Source of the DNA: Lycorma delicatula
Taxonomy: Eukaryota > Arthropoda > Insecta > Hemiptera > Fulgoridae
DNA: 64,000 bases
Assembly (NCBI RefSeq): GCF_047948215.1
Contig: NC_134461.1
Coordinates: 90,354,245-90,418,244 of the forward strand
Direction of reading: 5' to 3'
Position 1 is the first letter of the stretch. Each line of letters opens with the position of its first letter. The position numbers and the translations under genes are program-made. The notes below the pieces were generated by a model, which did no database searches, was not told where the DNA came from, and saw only the letters and a program-made list of their open reading frames with translations. Shown here in pieces: positions 11,807 through 23,574 of the stretch.

Positions 11807-11849
11807 CCGTAGAATTAATATTCCATTTGATGGAATATTAATTCTACGG
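11807..11849. repeat. Perfect 19-bp hairpin
   Basis: CCGTAGAATTAATATTCCA is followed by the 5-nt loop TTTGA and its exact reverse complement. There is no T-run or gene end beside it, so it is not an obvious terminator. It sits immediately after an inverted repeat arm. Confidence 0.95.
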
Positions 11850-13055
11850 CGCACGACTGATTTTGTACATCCTTTGAAGTTCCTTTTTTTTAGGCAAATA
11901 ATACTACACCGTCTGAAATCATAATACAACAGCATAACTTTATAAGTACAATTTATATTGAATTAGTACCAATCTAAACCGATTTGAAAAGCATTATTCT
12001 TTACCGTTAAACGTTTTGAGATATCAAACGAAGGACATATAAATATATAAAAACCTACTTAAAAAGGAAATAATAAATAGGTAATCAGTGTGATTATCAG
12101 ATAGCCAAAATTTAATTCTAAATTACGTTTCAAGTAATAGGAAAAATTAAAAATACCCCTACGTAAAAAACCTATGAAGGAAGAATCATTTAAACCGGTC
12201 AATCGAAAAAAGTTTTTCAATTTTTATTTTAATATAAACACACTCTACCGGTCATAACCTAAACAATTAGTAAATAAAAACATAACTGAGGCATATTAAT
12301 TCTGAAATAATCATTTACATTTATCTAACACATGAAAAATTAGTTGGAAAATAAACTTTATAAGGTTGAGGAGGAAAGTAACTGGCTACTAACGCATTAA
12401 TTTTAGATGACACATTTTTATTGTTTCATAAGCTTTATTTATTAATAATACTATATAGTTATACATGATCAAACTAATCTTCGGATTGATGAACATATTA
12501 CGAATTTAATGAGGTTTCAAAATAAATGTATGCTGAATTTATAATTTTAACTAAAACATGTGAAATTTAATAACGATTCTCTAGAGTAATAACTAAAATT
12601 TACTGTCTATGTTAAAATATAACAAAAGTTAGGCGAAAGAAAATATTAACGTTAAGGGTTTTTCGTTCCATACATGGTTTAGAATTACACGTAACTAAAA
12701 GGATTCTTTTACTTGATATCGTATGACAAGTTAAAACCACAGGAATTTTTCAACAAATAAGTTATTTCAAAGTATCTATAACGCAACATAAGTGACATTA
12801 ACTATTATTTACAGAAGAGTAACTTTAAAGAATTTTGGCCAAATTTATTCATTTAAATTTTTAATTTCTTGTGATATTAAAAAACACCTTAACCTGAATT
12901 CACAACAAAATACAAATTTCAAAAATTGAAATTTGTAAAAATATCGCATGTAAGGAGCACACACTTAATAAAAAAGTAAATTAATACAGCAATAAAATTA
13001 TTCAAAACCATTTTAATCGCTTAAAATGAAAAAAAAGAAAACTTGAAAAACTTAC
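11850..13055. other. No exon recognised; probably intron 1 of the SLC16 gene
   Basis: This A+T-rich DNA lies directly downstream (minus strand) of the GTAAGT donor at 13055-13050. I found no second SLC16 exon here or further left, so the first coding intron would exceed 13 kb if the gene is intact. That exon could be short and missed by eye. Confidence 0.5.
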
Positions 13056-13245
13056 CGGCTTTTGATGAAGCTTCAGTAACACCGCTAGCAATTAACCTCT
13101 TTTGAAGTTCAGTATAAATAATACTATAAGAATTAATGAGTCCAAATATGACACCATTACAAAGGAAGCTGGCTATCATAATTGACCATGCTCTAAGACC
13201 ACCATCAGGTGGTGCACTTATCGAAGCATCGGTTGTTGACGGCAT
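13056..13245 (-). CDS. SLC16-family monocarboxylate transporter, first coding exon (partial)
   Basis: The exon encodes 63 residues plus one base, from ATG at 13245 to a consensus donor (G|GTAAGT, intron starting at 13055). Residues 12-20 read PPDGGLRAW, the N-terminal motif that precedes membrane helix 1 in SLC16 proteins (usually PDGGWGW; DGG-RAW variants occur in insects). Residues 19-44 form a hydrophobic helix with SFLCNGVIFG, also typical of the family. These are proton- or facilitated carriers of monocarboxylates and related acids in the plasma membrane with 12 helices; only helix 1 is encoded here. The conserved motif makes the family call secure. Substrate and orthologue cannot be decided. 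Remaining exons lie leftwards, none recognised in the window. Confidence 0.88.
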
Positions 13246-13530
13246 TTCGGTATATTATGTTACGGCAACTGAGCGGAGGTGTTCAGACGTTAAACTTACA
13301 CAGACGATATTCCGATAGTGACTGACCTATTCCACAGATCACAGACAAAACCAAGTTAGAATTTTTTTTCTCACTCCACCTCTACAACTTCTTTTAACAA
13401 TACACAGTAGACTTGACCGGCGGTGGTAGTGGTGGTGTACGAATCAACCGCCAGTATGCGCCACTGAAGAGTCTTGATACTACATTCACAATAGGAAACT
13501 AATATCAATTAACAGTTGCTATTTATACTA
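13246..13530 (-). promoter_or_regulatory. Candidate 5' leader and promoter of the SLC16 gene
   Basis: Upstream of the ATG the sequence is richer in G+C than its surroundings up to about 13500. A TATAAATAG box on the minus strand lies at 13527-13519, and an initiator-like TTAGTT follows about 25-30 bases downstream. A second TCAGT-like initiator sits near 13470. A 5' leader of about 250 bases without an intron would result. This is read from motifs alone; a distant upstream non-coding exon is possible. Confidence 0.4.
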
Positions 13531-14239
13531 ATATAGTAGAATCTAAACCCCGTTCTTTCATTCAGTGTACATCGTATGATAAGAGTGCACGAATTTTTTT
13601 TTTTAAATATCTAATCGTAAAAAATTACAAATGACCAAGTATAAAGTTACCCCACCCCCGAAATAAAAAATAACAATTTGTGAATATTAATTAATAAATT
13701 CCCTGATTTACTAATAGCAGTTACTTTTATTATAAAGACGAATAAATATAAATGCCCAGTATCTAAAGCTAAGTACAAAATCTTAAATAATTTAATAGTA
13801 GGTAAATTATATCAATTTTATTCGTATTTAAAATAAACAATCCAACTAAGGGCTTTTTATCTTTGCCGATGTGTTAGAAGCTTAACATTTCCATCATAAA
13901 TATGGTAAAAATGAAGCATAGTTTTGTTTTATTCTCTATCTTTTTCTTTAACTGCATTACTTAATCCTGTTACTGAAATGTTCTTTTAGAACTGAAGAAA
14001 AACTAAAGAAATTAACCAATTCTTATTGTTTACCAGGAATTTCGATAAAACCATGTTACTGCCTAAAATCAAATAATCTTTTTCATAGTCGCTCACTCAA
14101 TTTCGACGTTTTAGGCACAAATGTTATTTTTTCGTTATCATCAGTATCTAAATAACGATTATTTCAGTAGGAATTGCAATTAAAATATATGTTTTAATTA
14201 CAATTTTTGTTTCGATACTTTTTAATGAGAGATTAATCT
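13531..14239. other. No gene seen
   Basis: A+T-rich intergenic DNA upstream of the SLC16 first exon. No open frame, splice-flanked exon or shared repeat was recognised. Confidence 0.4.
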
Positions 14240-15290
14240 TTGTTAATACTTCGACAACAATTTATTGAAACTGGAAAAAAGTTTGTAACTATTTTTAAAA
14301 ATAATTTCAGTTTACATCCAAGTGTTTTTGAAGTCGGAAACGAATTTGACGATCTTCTCATTGAAGAATTCTGCCACCTACTGCTTGAACCAGTAGGTGA
14401 CAGTTATCGTGCACGTCATTACGGATTTGCATGCGTTTTCCACTCTAAATTCCTTTAACTTAAAAAAATAAATGCAATATAGATTGCGTCATATTAGAAC
14501 TATAGATCCAATGCAGGTCCAATACGTACCATCGATACTTTTTTAAATTATTCTGCCGTTTTCGAGTAACTTAACTGGGGGAAAAGACCAACTCTCTATG
14601 ATGGGTATGTAACGTAAACTGGTTAGAGCTTAGAAATACTTTTTTGTATTTCTCCACAAGGAAGGTACTCGATCAGAAGAATGCCTTTCCGGTTTTAGAA
14701 AACCGCTGCCGTAATTCTCACGATTAAAAAAAAAATGTTTGAACTTCTTTTGTTTAGTCGTGTATATGAGTGGTGCTGACATTCAAGAAACTGCCGTTTA
14801 ATTTCGCTGCGTAGCGGGATACACTTGTTTCATCTCCCGTCACAAGCGAACCCCGATCCCTGCTATTGGCGAAATTGACAATTAATATGGTTTGTGAATT
14901 ACTATTGAATAATAACGTCTGGTACACTCAAGGGCTCAAAACTAGCTGCTAGCGTCACAGACAAATTAAGATACGTTCCCTACAAGGTGCATTTCAAACG
15001 GTCAACTTGTTTCCTTAACATTTGCCAATCATTCTAACTTAAAAATGACTACATTATTAAATGCTGCAGGGCACTTAATAATGTAGCACAAATAATACAA
15101 CTCATTCAAAATAAGTACGATCATGTTATAACTTAACAGGGACTATTGTGCGCCGCTTTTCATAAGACAACACACCTAATAATCATTTTCTTGGAAGTTT
15201 CTACAGTATGCCTGCACTAGCAGGAAATGATCACATTTTTATTTAAAAGTATAAATTCAATCGTTTCGTAATAGTACGTTTTCGATGTCT
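14240..15290. repeat. Decayed repeat, partly shared with 8.85-9.01 kb
   Basis: The right part (15118-15250) aligns with 8850-9010. The middle (14760-15030) has the texture of an old element, with a G+C-richer tract (AAACTGCCGTTTAATTTCGC near 14791). A near-palindrome CACCTACTG...CAGTAGGTG lies at about 14376-14400. A 72-residue frame at 14240-14458 matches nothing I recognise and is probably chance. Confidence 0.4.
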
Positions 15291-17020
15291 TTTACATTTT
15301 CATTAAAACAAACAAAGTAAACTTCGTTTTAATTTTTTCAAACTACCACTCATATCTGAAATAGTCATTACCTGAAAAATTACTAACTAGAAAACCGTTG
15401 GTATAAAAACATAAATGAGGGCAGTAATAAAAATACCACATCATGTTTTTAGATATCTTTGCTGCTAATCTTACACCGGTATAAATTTATAAATTATTTA
15501 AGAAGTAATCAAAATAAAAGGAGCTTTTTTTATAAATATGAAATTAATTGATATAAAATCAGATTTACAAAAATAAGACTACCAGCTTCCATTTTTTATT
15601 TTTATTATGAAGCGAATTATTAATCTTCAAACTCATCAGTAAAGATTTAATGCGACTATTTCATAAACGATATCTGTGATAATTACGCGTACAAGAGGAT
15701 TGAGAGTATATGTACGAATAGAAGAAAAATGTTACATCAATCAAAAACATAAACAATATTTTCTACTGTAACAAAATTATTATATAAGTTATCCAGAAAC
15801 TATGTAAAAAAAAATCATAAAGTATATATTAAAAAAAATCATTCTTATAAAGCCTGCAAACCTGCTAAGGAACATCATCTAGGCTTATTAAATAATTATC
15901 GAGTAGTAACTGTCACTATAAGTACAGTGGTATTTAACCTAATTAATCTTGCACGCATACATTTATTTCATAGAACAACAAAATTAAAATACGTGATAAA
16001 ATAGTGATCGGCTAACTTTGTCAAAATAATGCCGATTCTTACAAAGCAAATAATTCGTCATTCACTCCATAAAGATAATAGTAAAGGAAAAAATTAATAA
16101 TATTCAGCTTTTATATTTTTAAACAATATTAGGATTATACAAAAGGACCAAATAAATAAGTATTAAATGAGTTATGTAAACAATAAGAAGGCTTTATACA
16201 CGACTAAAATAAGTAATGCCTTATATATATACATATATATGTATAAAAGATCAGCACCATATCATATGATAACGAATAAACAAATAATATTGCTCTTTAA
16301 TCGAATATGATTCATTTATTTTCTTCAAAAACATAATCTACCTAATGGTGCAGCGTTAAACTAGAGAATTCAAAAAAAATTCTAGAAAAAACGATTTTAT
16401 ACACTCAAGATAAAAAAAATCACAATAAACAAATAATGTTTGAAAAAAAGAGTAAATAAAACAATTCCCGTTGAAAATATAAATAAATCTCCTTACAGAA
16501 GATCCTTTTCAATCATCTCGTTGATTGCCCTCCATTTAGGTTTCGTAGAAACACTACTTAACTATGTGATCAAATAATACATTTGATCTGTTTATTGATA
16601 AGATTTATTTTTATCAAATATTATGTTGGTAAATTTCACATTGATTGTGGCTTTTTTTTACACAGCTAATAAAATCATAGTTTTACACAGCTAGTAAAAT
16701 TTACCGTTTCCTCAGTGTGGGGAAACTGTAAATAATATAATCTATTATTTCTCAACAAATTGGGTACAATAACACTGGTCAACATGATTTCCGTCACATG
16801 AATACCAATAGATGAACTTAATGCAGTTTTTTGTCCTGTTTTCAAATATGTACTCGGAATTTTTCAATCACCCACAGCTTTTTTGTTATTTTAATTTTTT
16901 TAAATATTTTAAAACGTTTTTTCGTCCATTTGTCCATTGTCAAGGAAAAGCTCCTAGAGTATTGTAAATATGATGGAACCAAATGGGCCAACTCAAAGGG
17001 TAGTGCTGCTACTGTTGTGC
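15291..17020. other. No gene seen; low complexity
   Basis: A+T-rich DNA with a TATATATATACATATATATGTATA-like palindromic stretch near 16222-16245. No protein or RNA gene was recognised on either strand. Confidence 0.4.
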
Positions 17021-17034
17021 AGGTTCAGACGTGT

Positions 17035-17329
17035 TAAGCCACCGGGTTGGTCTAGTGTGAACGCGTCTTCGCAAATCAGCTGATTTGGAAGTCGAGTGTT
17101 CCAGCGTTCAAGTCCTAGTAAAGCCAGCTATTTTTACACGGATTTGAATACTAGATCGTGATACCGGTGTTCTTTGGTGGTTGGGTTTCAATTAACCACA
17201 CATCTCAGGTATGGTCGAACTGAGAATGTATAAGACTACACTTCATTCACACTCATACACATCATCCTCATTCATCCTCTGAAGTATTATCTAAACGGTA
17301 GTTACCGGAGGCTAAACAGGGAAAAATAA
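17035..17329 (+). mobile_element. tRNA-headed SINE, full length with perfect 14-bp target duplication
   Basis: This is the best preserved copy: 295 bp beginning AAGCCACCGGGTTGGTCTAG. It has an A-box-like TGGTCTAGTG, the AAATCAGCTGATTTGG palindrome and a B-box-like GTTCAAGTCC. The body contains GGTGGTTGGGTTTCAATTAA, and the tail ends CTAAACAGGGAAAAATAA. AGGTTCAGACGTGT is duplicated exactly at 17021-17034 and 17330-17343. The A and B boxes imply RNA polymerase III transcription; mobilisation would need a LINE in trans. It lies about 160 bp upstream of the start of the pseudogene at 17505. Confidence 0.97.
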
Positions 17330-17504
17330 AGGTTCAGACGTGTATAGACGAACGTGATCTAGTGTAGCAGACATTCATCAGAACGATGCCAGTTGTGAGA
17401 TAGTAGTAAACCAGTAAACACATCACTGTGAGTGCTTTATGTCTGAATTACTGCGTATTACATATTTACAACTTTATTTCTTTTAATTAGTCGTTAGTTA
17501 CAAA

Positions 17505-19130
17505 ATGCCTAGGTTTGTTTAAATCATCCTAACAATTTTGTTAAGTATGTGGTGAAGTGATACACAAGTCCCAAAGGCGAAACCTTACTCTATTAGTAAA
17601 AAAGTGTCATGAACATTATTTTGGGTGTAAAGTCGGGGACCAAACAAGGGCCTGAGCCCCACATATCTGTTGTTTATCGTGTTCTAGGCTTCTCACTACA
17701 TGGAAAAATGGCACATGCCATTTGCTATCCCTATGATTTGGAGAGAACCCAAAGATCACTCCTCTCACTGTTATTTCTGCTTAACAAACATTAAAGGGAT
17801 AACGTCAAAATCAAAACATACAGTGATGTACCCTAACTTGTAATCTGCAATGAAACCAGTTCCACACTGCGAAGAATTGCCCATATCAAAGTCTTCAGAA
17901 CATGTGACATTAGATGAAGAAAGCTCAGAGTCTGATGGAAGTAAGGAAGAAAAGATTCTGGTAATACAACTTTTGAACAAAGCAGTTCATCTGAGCCTCA
18001 TTTACTGACTCAAGAAAATCTTAACGATCTCATAAGACATTTAAAATTATCCAAAAAATAGTCTGAAATGTTTGCTTCCCGACTAAAAGGATGGAATCTT
18101 CTTCAAAAAAATACAAAGCTATGTACTTATCGTAATCGTCATTCTGAATTTAAAGAATACTTTTCTGACGAAAATGGCTTAGTGCTTAGTAATGGCATTT
18201 CTTCTCTTATGGAGGCGCTTTGTAATGAACATAACCCAACAGAATGACTTGTTCATCGATTCCTCTAAAGTTAGTTTAAAAGCTGTGCTTCTGCATAATG
18301 ATAATAAATTCCCATCAGTTCCAGCGGCTCACTCTATTAGTATGAAAGAAACATATGAAAACTTTAAATTTATATTGGGAACCTTCAGTATGCAGTGTAT
18401 GAATGGAATATTAGTGGTGATTTGAAAGGAACTGCACTTATTCTTAGTCTACAGCTTGGTTACACAAAGTACTGTTGTTTTTCGTGTGAATGGGATAATA
18501 GGGACAGAAAAAACCATTACATTAGAAAACAATGGCCAAAACGCGAATCACTCATTCCTGAACAGAAAAATGTGAAACATGACCCATTGTGTAATCCTAA
18601 AAATCTGTATCTACGTCCGTTATGTATCAAACTAGGATTAATGAAGAATTTCGTCAAGGCCATAAACAATACTCCTGGTTTCATGTACTTAAAACAGAAG
18701 TTTTCTAAAATTAGTGATGCAAAAATTAAAGAAGGAATATTTGTGGGTCCACAAATACGATCACTAATGCAAAATGAAAAGTTTGAGGAATTATTAAATA
18801 CACTGGAGAAAGCAGCTTGGCAAGCATTCAGAAATGTTACTCAGAGTTTTTTGGGAAATCGAAAGGCTGGAAATTACCGTGATGTCAACGATCTTATAAC
18901 ATCTTATAAAAATTTGGATTGTAGTATGTCCTTAAAAGTACACTTCCTGCACTCGCACCTAGATTTCTTTCGGAAAAATCTTGGCGCGACGAGCATGGGA
19001 AACACTTTCATCAGGAGATTTCAAGATGGAAAAGAGGTATCAAGGTAAATGGAATCCTAATTTACTGGCCGACTATTGTTGAACCATCAAGAGGGATGCT
19101 CCACAGGCGAAATATAGCAGAAAATCGTAA
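17505..19130 (+). pseudogene. Broken copy of a conserved multi-copy animal protein family (unnamed, probably transposon-borne)
   Basis: Joining frames by eye gives a protein-like string of roughly 540 residues. An N-terminal Cys-rich part (HISC-like CC pairs, then AIPMIWREPKDHSSHCYFCL around 17716-17775) is followed by KSKHTVMYPNL and EPHLLTQENLNDL. LFIDSSKVSLKAVLLHN then leads to a long open middle piece (18395-19048) with GYTKYCCFSCEWD, IKLGLMKNFVKA, DAKIKEGIFVGPQIR and SLKVHFLHSHLDFF. The end reads MEKRYQGKWNPNLLADYC-stop-TIKRDAP. I know these motifs from uncharacterised, often multi-copy proteins of Hemiptera and other invertebrates, but know no biochemical function and see no clear DDE triad. 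At least four frameshifts and several stops make this copy dead. Confidence 0.8.
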
Positions 19131-20224
19131 TTTCTTACCTTCTAGGTGAGTCAAATGTTTGAATATTGTGTAGTTAAGAATGCAGAAAGTATTAAAATGT
19201 TTGAAATTATAAACGCCCGTCTCTCGGAAACCTTGCGTGATGGGGGAAACCGATATCATATTTGAATTCAAGAGAAAAAGTACTATCAGAAACGCATATT
19301 TTTCTTCCCGAGACAAAAAAATTATTTTTTGTTCCCAGTGTAATTTGTTCCTTTACACTATCTGCCAAAGTATTTATTGAGGTTATATAAAAGATAAAGC
19401 ATCTATGTACATGCGTTGGAAGAGAGGTTTATAATATAGCCGCCATGGTGAACAGCAAAGGTGAGCCTTGAAGGACTGAATTTAAACTGTGATATCTTGA
19501 CATGCAGGTATGCAATATATTCATTTCAATAAAGAAGGCAACTACAAACCACTGCACTCCTGAGTTTCCTTAGCAAGTTTGGAAAATTATTCTGTTAAGA
19601 CGAGCTGTGTCGAATGTTCTAAAGACATTTACATACAACCATTTGTTTATGCCATACATTCCATAAGTAAAACTTGAACGTTATACTTTTCTGAATGTGG
19701 ACCTATCATGTCTGTAAAGATATTAACTCTACTATGAAAATTTTACTAGAGCACAAAAATCCACGGATTCGGTTAAATATGCAAAATTATAAAAAGGCTA
19801 AAAGATAAAAACAAAAACAGACAACATATTAGATGAAAACACATCATTAATGTTTTTATAAATGAATTTGATCATGTACTAAGTTTTCCTAACAATATCT
19901 AAAAGCGTGTTCACGTTTGATTCTTTTCTTTTTCGAAAAGCATAATCACTTCTATTCTTTCGATCGTAAATGATAGTTATCGATCCGTATAACTTGCTTC
20001 AAGCAAGAAAATTAGTCAGTTAAAAGAACGGATGAAAGTTAAACGGGTTGTACCCATTCGATCTATAATACCGCTGGAGCAACTGAAAGAAAAGACCAAA
20101 ATAATCTTCTAAAGTTTAATGTTTTAAATTTTTTTTGTATTTACATTTGCGATACTTTTTCGTTTTACGCCTCCCACTTTTCCCCCATTTTTCACATAGA
20201 AATTACTTCATATAGCATATTTTA
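19131..20224. other. No gene seen
   Basis: The first part (to about 19330) may be trailing sequence of the preceding element. The remainder is A+T-rich without recognised coding sequence or shared repeats. Confidence 0.4.
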
Positions 20225-20900
20225 GAATAATTGATGAATAAGATATTAGAGAAAACATACTAACATGCTGTTTTATATCGGTCATTTTAAACATATTAAC
20301 TTATTAGTCAAGGTTAGCGAGCGAAGCGGGGGTAGGTTAATGCCAAGTGAAACAATATCGGATTGGAATGTAACTGAGAGTGGTGTGTATGCTGATCAAT
20401 TATTTTTAAAAAAACCAAAAAAGGTAAGTTGTCCTGGTATGACGGTATAAATAGACAAGTCCTCAATTCAAAAAGAAAGTACAATAGAGGCAAAGTTCTT
20501 CGAAATCAGTGAGCATTTATAGGTATTTGCAGAGAAATTATAAATGTGATCTAACCAAACTTAACCTATGTTCGCTAAGCTTGACTAATTAAAAGTAATA
20601 TTTTTATTATTTAAATAAGAAATTCAGTAATTATTACAATTATTTAAATAATCAAAACATTACTGTTAATTTCTCAAGATTAGCGAGCAAAGGGAGAGTA
20701 GGTTAAGTTTGGTTAGATTATAACCAATAATGCTTATATTTTTAATATGTAAAATATGTTAATATGGAGAATGCTTAAAATTACCGGTATAAAACAGCAT
20801 GTTAGTGTTTTTTCTAATGTACTATTGGGTTTTTTTATTGAGTTATAGGGTTACTACAGTATTTTTCTAATGTTTTATTCATCAATTATTATAAAACATG
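20225..20900. repeat. Palindromic non-autonomous element, ~0.68 kb
   Basis: The left arm TACTAACATGCTGTTTTATA (20259-20278) matches, inverted, TATAAAACAGCATGTTAGTG near 20786-20805. The similarity extends outwards to AATAATTGATGAATAA on the left and its complement TTATTCATCAATTATT at about 20875-20890. The right arm contains an extra ~55-bp stretch that partly duplicates TTTTTCTAATGT. Inside are three versions of a motif: AGCGAGCGAAGCGGGGGTAG (20314), AGCGAGCAAAGGGAGAGTAG, and an inverted TTCGCTAAGCTT form. No open frame of a transposase; a fold-back or MITE-like element is the likeliest identity. Confidence 0.7.
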
Positions 20901-21041
20901 TAATATTAAGTGTGTATTTTTATGTGAAAAAATGCGAAAAAAGTGGAGGACGTAAAACGAAAAAGTACCACATTTGTTTCTCAAAATTTTCATTACTCTT
21001 TATGCATATCTCAGAAATAAATCAATCGACTAAACTACCCT

Positions 21042-21395
21042 TTTTTTGTTTAGCGTCCGGAACCACCGTAAGGTATTACTTCAGAGGATGAATGAGGATG
21101 ATAATTAATCAGTAGTGAACGATTATGTATGTATAATTATGTATGAATGTAAACGAATTGTAGTCTTGTAAAGTCTCAGCTCGACCATTCCTGAGATGTG
21201 TGGTTGATTGAAACCTAACCACCAAATTCCTGAGATGTGTGGTTGATTGAAACCCAACCACCAAAGAACACCGGTGGTATCCATGATCTAGTATTCAAAT
21301 CCGTATAAATGAAATTACCTTTACTAGGATTTGAACTTCTCATCTTCGAAATCAGGTGATTTGCGAAGACGAGAACACTACACTGGGTTAAGAGT
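21042..21395 (-). mobile_element. tRNA-headed SINE with internal 39-bp duplication
   Basis: All SINE landmarks are present on the minus strand, although the head is diverged (ATCAGGTGATTTGCG in place of the usual palindrome). The segment ATTCCTGAGATGTGTGGTTG plus the next 19-20 bases occurs twice in tandem (about 21187-21225 and 21226-21264). An extra insertion of about 40 bases lies near 21104-21140. Target duplications are not clean, so this is an older copy. Confidence 0.9.
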
Positions 21396-21756
21396 AAACC
21401 TAACCTAACTGCTGGTTATATTATGAGTCACAAAAAAAACATTTTGTTCAGGTTTTGATGGAAACCTGTAGGAATTTCATAAAGTTGTGAAACTCCGCTT
21501 GCGTAAAGCGAGATTAAGATATAAACTACAATTTCAACTATCATGATAACATTAAGAGATTAAAAAAAAAGGAACACTTTAGAACATTCAAAAATAGACT
21601 TCTATCTGTCATTTAATAGAATAATTTTTTTTTAAATTTCCGAAGATTACTGATCTAGATTCTTCTTTTCAAAGATTATATGCGGCAGTATTTTCTTAAT
21701 TGTTATATGGGCTCTCCGAAAAATGAGGAAAAATTTACATTTTAGTAAAAATATTT

Positions 21757-21794
21757 ACTTACCGTAAAAATTTTACAATATTTTTACGGTAAGT
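21757..21794. repeat. Perfect 15-bp hairpin
   Basis: ACTTACCGTAAAAAT, an 8-nt loop, then the exact complement ATTTTTACGGTAAGT. It is not associated with a recognised element. Confidence 0.95.
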
Positions 21795-23572
21795 TCGTAA
21801 TTTTATGATTCAATTAATAACGGGATTAAAAAGGTTTGAAAAGGAAAGAAGAATTTTATTTAGAACGGAAGGAAATGACTATGGTCTGGTAGAAAAGAGT
21901 ACAAGCTCAAAGTCATAATCTTTTATTGAACTATTGTGAAACAACTGCGTACTCTTTTAATTCTAAGAGACGGTCGAGACGATTTTTCTTTCCTTTATAA
22001 ACCTTTAACCGTCCCCATGTTAAATGAATTTATGAATTTCTGCACGTAGAAGAGTAATTAAAACACAAGGTTCGGCGAAAAAATATGCTCTTTTTACTGA
22101 GAGCAGAGATGGGCAGCCTTTTACAGCCTTCTTAACAGGCTTTCAACATATGAAACCGACCATAAGAAATTTTTTTTGTAATTTAAACAACAGACAAATG
22201 TTTTGTATATATCATAACGAATTTAAATGGAATTGAAATTACACTACCGGGAAAACTGACGAAAAAAGATATCTTCCATATTACCTGCAGATTTTCTTCA
22301 AATATCAACTAAAAAAAATTCAGAAAATTACAAGCTCTTATAAGGTATAACAATTTTTTTTTATCTAATGGTTCGTAAGGTTTGACTCTTCAAAAATAAC
22401 CTTTACTTTTATGAAGAGTATTTTACTTGTAGTTTAGTTATTCAACTCGCAACAAAACAAACATAGTTTGTTAATATAATATAGATACGAATTGTAAAAT
22501 TTGACAATAATTCTTGTTAAAAACTTTCATTTCAATGAGGGAAAATGTTTAAAACAATAAATCAACAATTAAACAACACATTTTAATTACAAATACATAG
22601 GAGAAAACAAAAGAATTTTTCACAAAAAATATTATAACTCCATATTTAAAAAAAAAAAGTTAACTCACGATTACGTACCTTTTTATCATTACCGCAGATA
22701 TTATTCTACAGTTACTAATAAAATTATTATTCGGCCGGTAAGACATGTTGTATCATAAATTTAAACAATTACATTATTTAATGAACTTTAGATTTATATG
22801 GTACTGATTAAATGAAAATTCATCATAGATAGATCTGCAACATTAAAAACAGTACAATAAAATAGATAATTATAGATAAATAAAAATGCATACTTCATTA
22901 AACACACATAAATACTATGAACATTTTTTTATAACCATAATTCATTGTCAACTGCTGTTCGTCTACACAGGATAAGAGTTAAACTTATTTCTATCCTGCA
23001 AAAAAAGTTCTACGCCTTATCTAAAAAAATAAATAAATCATTATTAATAAATTAAATATTACTTTTCCAGGGGGGATACTATCTTTTAACACTCTGATTA
23101 TAGTTTTCAAACCCTGATAATAAAAAAAGCTTTAGAGAAACTAATAAAATAATTATTTACAGTAGATAACGTGAATTACAAGATTCCCTTTAATTTTTTT
23201 TGTTATCTATTACTTGAAAAGATCCTCCGCCAATAAAAAAATATATTTTTAATGAGAAAATCTGTTAAAATTTGTTTTAATTTTTGTTTCCTGAAATGTT
23301 TTCGAAGCGAACAAATCCTCTTATTTTTTTTTTTAATTTTCATTACTTAAAATGTTATGCTAAAATATATAATAAGCAACTAAACCATAACAAATTTTGT
23401 TAAAAAAAAAAAAATGTAGACCTCTGTTTTCTGTGTGAAATGTTTTTCATCCGTTAAATATTTATGCAAAAATGCATCCTGTGCGTGTAAATTAATTTTA
23501 AAAAATAATCATTAAATGGTATGAGTTTAATTCTTTACAGGATTATTTTTAGCATAATGCTTCCTGGGCTAA
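21795..23572. other. No gene seen; very A+T-rich
   Basis: Long stretch with frequent homopolymers. No coding, RNA or shared repeat was recognised on either strand. Confidence 0.4.
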
Positions 23573-23574
23573 TA

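Noticed and set aside
14240..14458. 72-residue plus-strand frame
   Set aside because: No family match and it lies in repeat-like DNA with a near-palindrome.
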